Shown piece by piece: positions 61,501 to 64,000 of a stretch of 64,000 bases of DNA. The notes beneath the pieces were generated by a model. It saw nothing but the letters and a program-made list of their open reading frames with translations, was not told the DNA's origin and did no database searches. Both the position numbers and the translations under genes were made by a program. Location of the stretch: positions 52,261,306 through 52,325,305 of the forward strand of contig OX421963.1 of NCBI GenBank assembly GCA_949128115.1. Direction: 5' to 3'. How positions within the stretch are numbered: position 1 is the stretch's first letter; each line of letters opens with the position of its first letter. The DNA comes from Anaspis maculata. Taxonomy: Eukaryota; Arthropoda; Insecta; Coleoptera; Scraptiidae.

Positions 61501-64000
61501 CCGAGAACCTACCGCACCTTGGCGGTTCCTCATCGGATGAGATTGTAACCTGGTTCGAAGAAAACGCCATGATTCCCAATATTAGCAAAACCAGTAGTAT
61601 CCACTTTCTCCCCAAGAACGTTTCTTACACCTGCAGTCATCTAATTAGAATACATCAAAAATCAATCAAACAAGTAGATACTATCAACTTCTTGGGTGTG
61701 ACACTTGACAACAAGCTGACATGGGAACATCATACACATGAAGTTGCAAACAAACTGTGCTCAACCATATTCATAATAAGAACTCTTAAAAAGACAGTAT
61801 CAAATCATATTCTAAAGCTACTGTACTTCGGGTTGGTACAATCCACAATATCATATGGTATTATGTTCTGGGGCGCAACACACCACAGCCAACGGATATT
61901 TTTGGCCCCAAAAAAAAATCATCAGACTGATTTCAGGAGCGGGTTTGAGGGAACACTGCCGACCATTGTTCATTGAATTGCAGATCCTTACACTACCATC
62001 CCTGTACATCCTCACCCTCATAATGTACATTAAACAGAATGAACACAGGTTCGACACTAACAAAAATATACACGACCACCACACAAGAACCGCAAATAAT
62101 CTACACCAGCCATATTCCCGACTAGCGACGTCGCAGAACTCCCCCATTTACATGGGAATAAAATTTTACAATAAAATCCGGCCTCTGGTGGAATATTGCC
62201 CCAGCCACAAACTATTTAGAAAACGTGTCTTCGACTTTCTTGCTCAGAGGGCGTTCTACAGCATAGATGAATTTTTAAACTGTTGAAAAAGCTAATAAAT
62301 AAAAAGAATTACTGTCAAATTTTAAGTGTGCCTATCTTAAATGTGATTTTAACTGTGATAATGATATATTGTTGCCTATTTATTTTGTTAATTGTTATAA
62401 TTTTAAACCAATTTTTTGTTGACGATGTACGATAAGACCAGAAAGTCTTCATGTATTAATAAAAAGATATATTATTATTATTATTAATATCGTATTCAAA
62501 AATATCAAAATCCAATATGGCACCCATTAGAGAAAAAAAAGTTGAATGTCATATCTCGGTTGTTTTGAAAGCTAGAATGAAGATTTTGGCAGCAATGAAT
62601 TCCCCTTGGAAAAGTGCCTTCACAATGTCTTAATTAGAAGAGGCTACCTTCAACTGTTTTTCAAATAAAAAATTGAAACAAAAATTACAAATTTCTGTTT
62701 TTTCTTGATATCTCGAAAACTAAAACTGACAAGTCACATATCTTTTTGGATCATTGATCGTCATGAAAATTCGCAACTTTTTTCTAATTTAACCGACTCT
62801 GTATCTCTAAAGATGAGCGAGATACCCATGCTTAGCCTCGAAAAACGGACACCCTGTATATCTCATAGAAAAAATGTTATGAGCTGGTGCGGTTTTCGAA
62901 AAACACAGAACCCTCTTGAACTAATAAAAATCGGTAGCTACCCTAGCTGACGCCATTTAGGGTGTTCCTTTTTTTGAAAATCCAAATTTTCAAACTAAAA
63001 TCAGTATTTGGAGCTATAAAAATTTGTACAAAATGGTTGAGTGAACTATTTTGAATTACCTTCGAAACTCTCTGAAATATTTGGAAATAAAATCCTTAAA
63101 ATTATACTTGCATCAATTGATTTCTCAATAATTTCAGACAGTAAAATTTTCAGAATTTCCAAGATATTTCAGAAGACAATGGAGACATAATTAATATTAT
63201 TCAGATTTTTACTGGTTCAAGATGAAGTTTCTCAATCTGACTTTCCAGTTTCCAATACAAAATGAAACAGCGGTCTAGTCTACATGCAATGGTCCAACCA
63301 GTAGCAGTATGCATGGACCGTCATTTTGCTTCTGACAAAACATGCGAAACTCGCGTGGGTAAAAATCCAAGAACTTCCACACTGTGGCAACTAACCACGG
63401 GTTCCACCAAAAAATTTAAGAGCGGTTTAAGCTAAACCGAGTTTAAACAGATTTTTTTCTGGTCAATGCTGGTAGATTCATTATGGAAAATACGTTAAAT
63501 CGCAAGTATACCACCCTTTTGTGATTTACTTAGCATGAAACCAGAATTTGCATTGATCATTTGGCCAAAATCCATCAAAAGAAATCTCGAGTTAGCTATC
63601 AGCTGGTTAAATATTTTGGTGGAACCCACGGTTAGACTCCTTTTCCATTTACAATGAAAAACCACTGGACTACAAATTCTAGACGCAATTTACTTTTGTT
63701 CACTGAAACAAAAGCAACTGGCCAATAAAAAGGTTCAGATCAACTTGCTAAAAGCGACACCTAGCAGGCCAATCTGCACAAATAAAAAAAATTGTATGTT
63801 TCCACCAAATGATCAGAACTTTTTGGTTTCACGAAATAGTTCTCATCATTCAGAATAAAAATCTTCTCAACTGAACTTGGTTCATGTCTTTATGCACCTC
63901 GAATTAAAAAAAAAATCGATCAATACTTTCGAACCATATTTCAACAAACCTAGAATGATCAGGGCCGACTTGAGTGTACTTGTAATCAGCTCGAATTTTG
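31050..64000 (-). CDS. mle: maleless / DHX9 (RNA helicase A) family ATP-dependent RNA helicase, 5' end outside window
   Basis: Encodes a DEIH-box RNA helicase of the MLE/DHX9 family, a nuclear protein that unwinds double-stranded RNA. In flies it remodels roX RNA in the dosage-compensation complex, and in mammals it acts in transcription and RNA processing. Six exons give 1111 residues plus stop: the end of dsRBD2, a linker with [20 protein letters not shown], helicase motifs I (GNTGCGKTT), Ia (TQPRRISA), II (DEIH, about 37277-37288), III (SAT), V ([10 protein letters not shown]) and VI (QRKGRAGR), then the HA2/OB-fold region and a glycine-rich RGG tail. All catalytic motifs are intact and frames close at each junction. 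The gene continues past position 64000, where dsRBD1 is expected. Introns of 3.8, 0.06, 6.0, 6.8 and 12.9 kb carry many repeats. Confidence 0.96.
32250..33400. repeat. TA-flanked palindrome whose arms carry tRNA-like sequence
   Basis: 1151 bp, TA borders at 32248-32249 and 33401-33402. Arms of about 290 bp are near-identical. Each arm holds a tRNA-like block (32460-32535; complement at 33108-33192) with an A-box-like GATGGTCGAGTGGTC and a B-box-like GAGGTTCTAATC, best preserved in the right arm. Lies in the mle intron before the last exon. Confidence 0.8.
33465..33910 (+). mobile_element. tRNA-derived SINE
   Basis: The head (33465-33550) has an A box within AGTGGCCGAGTAGTGG and a perfect B box GGTTCGAATCC (33531-33541), spaced as in RNA polymerase III promoters of the Leu/Ser tRNA type. 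A non-tRNA body follows, with CAGACACACAGACAGA near its 3' part. The head does not fold as a full cloverleaf by eye, so I call a SINE rather than a tRNA. The 3' end is approximate. Confidence 0.65.
34048..34705. repeat. Partly duplicated palindromic element (TTATTCAAAAGTCC ends)
   Basis: 34414-34705 is a palindrome with arms TAAAAACGGTAAGTCGTTTT and its complement. The left part (34330-34500) also repeats, diverged, at 34050-34240. It abuts the MITE fragment at 34706. Confidence 0.6.
34706..34843. repeat. Truncated MITE, relative of 10891-11105
   Basis: Matches the right half of that element (CTGATGGCACCT, CAAGCTGGAGC in complement, ATTCATTCTACTG). Confidence 0.65.
35343..35501 (-). CDS. mle: mle exon: OB-fold end
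   Basis: Encodes [20 protein letters not shown], then [20 protein letters not shown] and EMSPIDMK, matching the DHX9 segment after the OB-fold (VQVDDWIKL). Separated from the large exon by a 62-nt intron. Phase 0 at both ends. Confidence 0.95.
35564..37572 (-). CDS. mle: mle exon: helicase core, HA2 and start of OB-fold
   Basis: A single 2009-nt exon encoding 669 residues from [15 protein letters not shown] to [11 protein letters not shown]. It holds motifs Ia, II (DEIH), III (SAT), IV-V, VI (QRKGRAGR), the winged-helix/HA2 region ([20 protein letters not shown]) and the OB-fold start ([20 protein letters not shown]). A charged insert ([14 protein letters not shown]) sits between the RecA lobes. 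Base composition is more GC-rich than the surrounding introns. Confidence 0.97.
38219..39299. repeat. TA-flanked long palindrome, ends TCGGGTGATCATTTG
   Basis: 1081 bp in the mle intron upstream of the large helicase exon. Arms share CATTTGAAAACTATCCACCTG and repeated ~200-bp internal blocks with AATTTGATGTATC and CCCCACC tracts. TA borders on both sides. A second copy at about 43920-44503 plus 48666-48856 is split by a 4.2-kb insertion. Confidence 0.85.
39300..39779. other. Unassigned intronic sequence of mle
   Basis: Nothing recognised; AT-rich. Confidence 0.35.
39780..40215. repeat. Degenerate ~40-bp minisatellite
   Basis: About ten imperfect units built around GAGCCCTRTTGAGCCCCCTT followed by GTGTCT. 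The units are too diverged and irregular in length to be a recent array. In the mle intron. Confidence 0.65.
40231..40340. repeat. ~15-bp minisatellite (GCGAAGAATTGTCC)
   Basis: Seven units of GCGAAGAATTGTCC with one to four variable bases between them, directly after the 40-bp array. Confidence 0.8.
40345..43527. other. Mostly unassigned intronic sequence of mle
   Basis: No exon of mle and no other gene recognised. Contains a short MITE fragment (41566-41595) and, near 42630-42680, a segment similar to 48880-48930. An open frame at 41152-41520 on the minus strand (122 codons) has no family resemblance. Confidence 0.4.
43528..43813 (-). CDS. mle: mle exon: minimal transactivation-like linker and start of helicase core
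   Basis: Encodes [40 protein letters not shown], then [20 protein letters not shown] and [10 protein letters not shown], the first part of the Walker A motif. The donor gtaagt falls after the first base of a Gly codon inside the P-loop. Confidence 0.95.
45040..45735. other. Unrecognised transposon cargo with open frames on both strands
   Basis: Plus strand carries a 203-codon open frame (45110-45721) that I do not recognise. On the minus strand, 45041-45090 resembles a terminal exon: an acceptor-like TTTCTCTTTCAG precedes [20 protein letters not shown]. Such sequence inside a transposon could be captured host DNA. No function can be assigned. Confidence 0.35.
45740..46691 (-). mobile_element. 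952-bp Tc1/mariner-like element with deleted transposase
   Basis: Ends ACGTATGTAAC and complement GTTACATACGT-like, bordered by TA. The inner ends share TTTTCGGAAAAATTT. It encloses the transposase remnant at 45874-46543 and lies inside the 4.2-kb transposon. Confidence 0.8.
45874..46543 (-). pseudogene. Tc1/mariner (IS630-type) transposase remnant
   Basis: The N-terminal part (46543-46238) reads [40 protein letters not shown] and KSGRPKDLT, a helix-turn-helix region typical of Tc1/mariner transposases. After a frameshift, 46254-45874 gives [39 protein letters not shown] and a C-terminal [19 protein letters not shown]. The central catalytic region is missing or degraded (the expected first catalytic Asp reads as Tyr/Gly), so the enzyme is dead. 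Confidence 0.75.
46984..47103. repeat. 120-bp TA-flanked palindromic MITE (CCGTATGATCAAAAACTT ends)
   Basis: Ends CCGTATGATCAAAAACTT and its complement, TA on both sides, with an inner CAGGCTGTGG palindrome. Third-level insertion within the 4.2-kb transposon. Confidence 0.8.
47200..48165. repeat. Interspersed repeat copy 2 (CAATAG...CTATTA)
   Basis: Uninterrupted sister of 2181-3678. Its 85-codon open frame starts at GTG with no upstream ATG and differs from copy 1 at about 12 residues. Confidence 0.7.
48983..50517. repeat. TA-flanked long palindrome, ends GCCCAGCA/TGCCTGGGC
   Basis: 1535 bp with arms of about 700 bp (for example CAAGCCTCGG, GGTACGCCA and CAGTGTCCAATGTATT mirrored). TA borders at 48981-48982 and 50518-50519. 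Its outer end resembles the GCCCAGGCG family and its size class is the same. It ends only 135 bases from an mle exon. Confidence 0.85.
50653..51001 (-). CDS. mle: mle exon: end of dsRBD2 and linker
   Basis: Encodes [17 protein letters not shown], then [20 protein letters not shown] and [10 protein letters not shown], the alpha-helical end of a double-stranded-RNA-binding domain, followed by [20 protein letters not shown] and a variable linker ending LHDFQ. Acceptor ttttcag, donor gtacgt, phase 0. Confidence 0.94.
51673..52719. repeat. TA-flanked palindrome, ends TACAGGGTGGTCC
   Basis: 1047 bp, arms mirrored almost to the centre (CAACTTTGAAGGGCTGTATC, GGGTGACCC). TA on both sides. About 670 bases upstream of the mle dsRBD2 exon. 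Confidence 0.85.
52719..53985. repeat. Palindromic element back to back with the previous one (AGGGTGATTNAAAAGT ends)
   Basis: Left end AGGGTGATTGAAAAGT and right end CTTTTGAATCATCCTGTA are inverted relatives, as are CTTTTATTTTTA and ACGAAGGGTCAAA blocks. It contains a nested block at 52913-53263 with three copies of GCGGCTTTACAGA in alternating orientation around TGTCGCCGGCGACA, plus two long poly-A runs near 53820-53860. Confidence 0.6.
54004..54169. repeat. 166-bp PIF/Harbinger-like MITE, copy A (TTA target duplication)
   Basis: Ends AGGTGCGTTCAGTCAGCTTA and complement, flanked by TTA on both sides. About 85% identical by eye to copy B. Confidence 0.85.
54371..54497. repeat. 127-bp palindromic MITE (GGGGCCTTATTCTTGAAAC ends)
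   Basis: Ends GGGGCC-TATTCTTGAAACGG and complement. Terminal motif is shared with the 180-bp MITEs and the 914-bp element. Confidence 0.8.
54636..54801. repeat. 166-bp PIF/Harbinger-like MITE, copy B (TAA target duplication)
   Basis: Same ends as copy A, flanked by TAA on both sides, 466 bp away from it. Confidence 0.85.
56050..57640. repeat. Tandem array of ~100-110-bp units with 610-bp higher-order period, rich in heat-shock-element motifs
   Basis: Units contain GGAATGTTCCGGGATGTTT, CGAACGTTCCAGAC, CCGGAACATTCTGGAATG and AATGATCT. Markers such as CGAATGTAGGTACCACAATG recur exactly 610 bp apart (56581, 57191). The DNA is built from alternating GAA and TTC spaced by two bases. Perfect three-block matches to nGAAnnTTCnnGAAn occur at 56525-56540 and 56544-56558, with many two-block matches. 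Confidence 0.85.
58090..58175. repeat. AT microsatellite at the Helitron 5' terminus
   Basis: Runs of TA and ATT forming the palindromic first bases of the Helitron. Confidence 0.75.
60705..62286 (+). pseudogene. Reverse transcriptase, 5'-truncated and frameshifted
   Basis: Shows [37 protein letters not shown], the catalytic block [16 protein letters not shown], the AGVPQGSIL motif and YADD (61461-61472). The frame is lost at a run of nine A (61910-61918) and resumes in the next frame as [38 protein letters not shown] and FLNC-stop. Most of the domain is intact, so the insertion is fairly young, but it cannot move by itself. Confidence 0.85.
60705..62490 (+). mobile_element. 5'-truncated non-LTR retrotransposon (Jockey/CR1-like superfamily)
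   Basis: Contains reverse transcriptase, a C-terminal region and a 3' untranslated region ending in an ATT-repeat tail near 62470-62490. The 5' junction near 60705 is fixed by loss of similarity with the opposite arm of the foldback. The endonuclease part is absent. Clade assignment is tentative. Confidence 0.8.
62920..63949. other. Unassigned intronic sequence of mle
   Basis: No exon or bounded repeat recognised before the mle exon at the right edge. Confidence 0.4.
63950..64000 (-). CDS. mle: mle exon, partial: middle of dsRBD2
   Basis: At the window edge the minus strand reads [17 protein letters not shown] up to a donor gtttgt in phase 2. The Arg codon is completed by the first base of the next exon, giving [19 protein letters not shown], the dsRBD2 pattern of DHX9 (IKADYKYT.VGPDHNRSFIAE). 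The exon continues beyond the window. Confidence 0.9.

Larger units (their letters stand above)
55457..62858. repeat. Giant 7.4-kb foldback (TACAGGGTGTCCG ends) carrying a Helitron and a retrotransposon
   Basis: Outer arms at 55457-55649 and 62672-62858 are mirrored, and similarity continues about 50 bp outside the TACAGGG motif. Left inner arm 58176 to about 59560 mirrors about 59640-60704 plus 62500-62671. The centre lies near 59600. The left arm is broken by the Helitron (55650-58175) and the right arm by a non-LTR element (about 60705-62490). About 210 bp near 58345-58555 has no counterpart at the retrotransposon insertion. Confidence 0.8.

Overview
The window is animal nuclear DNA, most likely from an insect; a beetle is only a guess. 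It holds two conserved genes, both on the minus strand, split by introns that are largely packed with transposable elements. Every exon was placed by reading splice sites, codon phase and protein family pattern together, and the phases close exactly along both genes.

Layout. Positions 1-4780 are intergenic and repeat-rich. Positions 5074-29867 hold a complete sunday driver (syd, JIP3/JIP4 family) gene with 17 coding exons, one of them an 18-nt microexon, plus a candidate alternative last exon. Main isoform: 1194 residues. About 1 kb of intergenic DNA follows (roughly 29.9-30.9 kb). Positions 31050-64000 hold maleless (mle, DHX9/RNA helicase A family), complete at its C-terminus and cut by the right window edge inside the second double-stranded-RNA-binding domain. 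Six coding exons (1111 residues) are visible; roughly 150-200 N-terminal residues, including dsRBD1, should lie beyond the window.

Repeats. The dominant repeat type is a long, nearly perfect palindrome (0.5-1.6 kb) flanked by TA dinucleotides. At least nine such copies with different ends are present. Other classes are short palindromes starting GGGGCC-TATTC, a TWA-flanked PIF/Harbinger-like family, tRNA-like SINE sequences, a broken Tc1/mariner-type transposase, a 5'-truncated non-LTR retrotransposon and minisatellites.

Most notable structure. In the last visible mle intron a 7.4-kb foldback has a 2.5-kb Helitron in one arm and a retrotransposon in the other. The opposite arm preserves the empty target site of the Helitron, which fixes its ends (TC...CTAG between A and T). 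The Helitron is mostly a tandem array with ~100-110-bp units and a 610-bp higher-order period, made of GAA/TTC blocks that match the heat-shock element consensus. The two genes act separately: syd is a kinesin/dynein cargo and JNK scaffold in axonal transport, and mle is a nuclear RNA helicase of the dosage-compensation and RNA-processing machinery.
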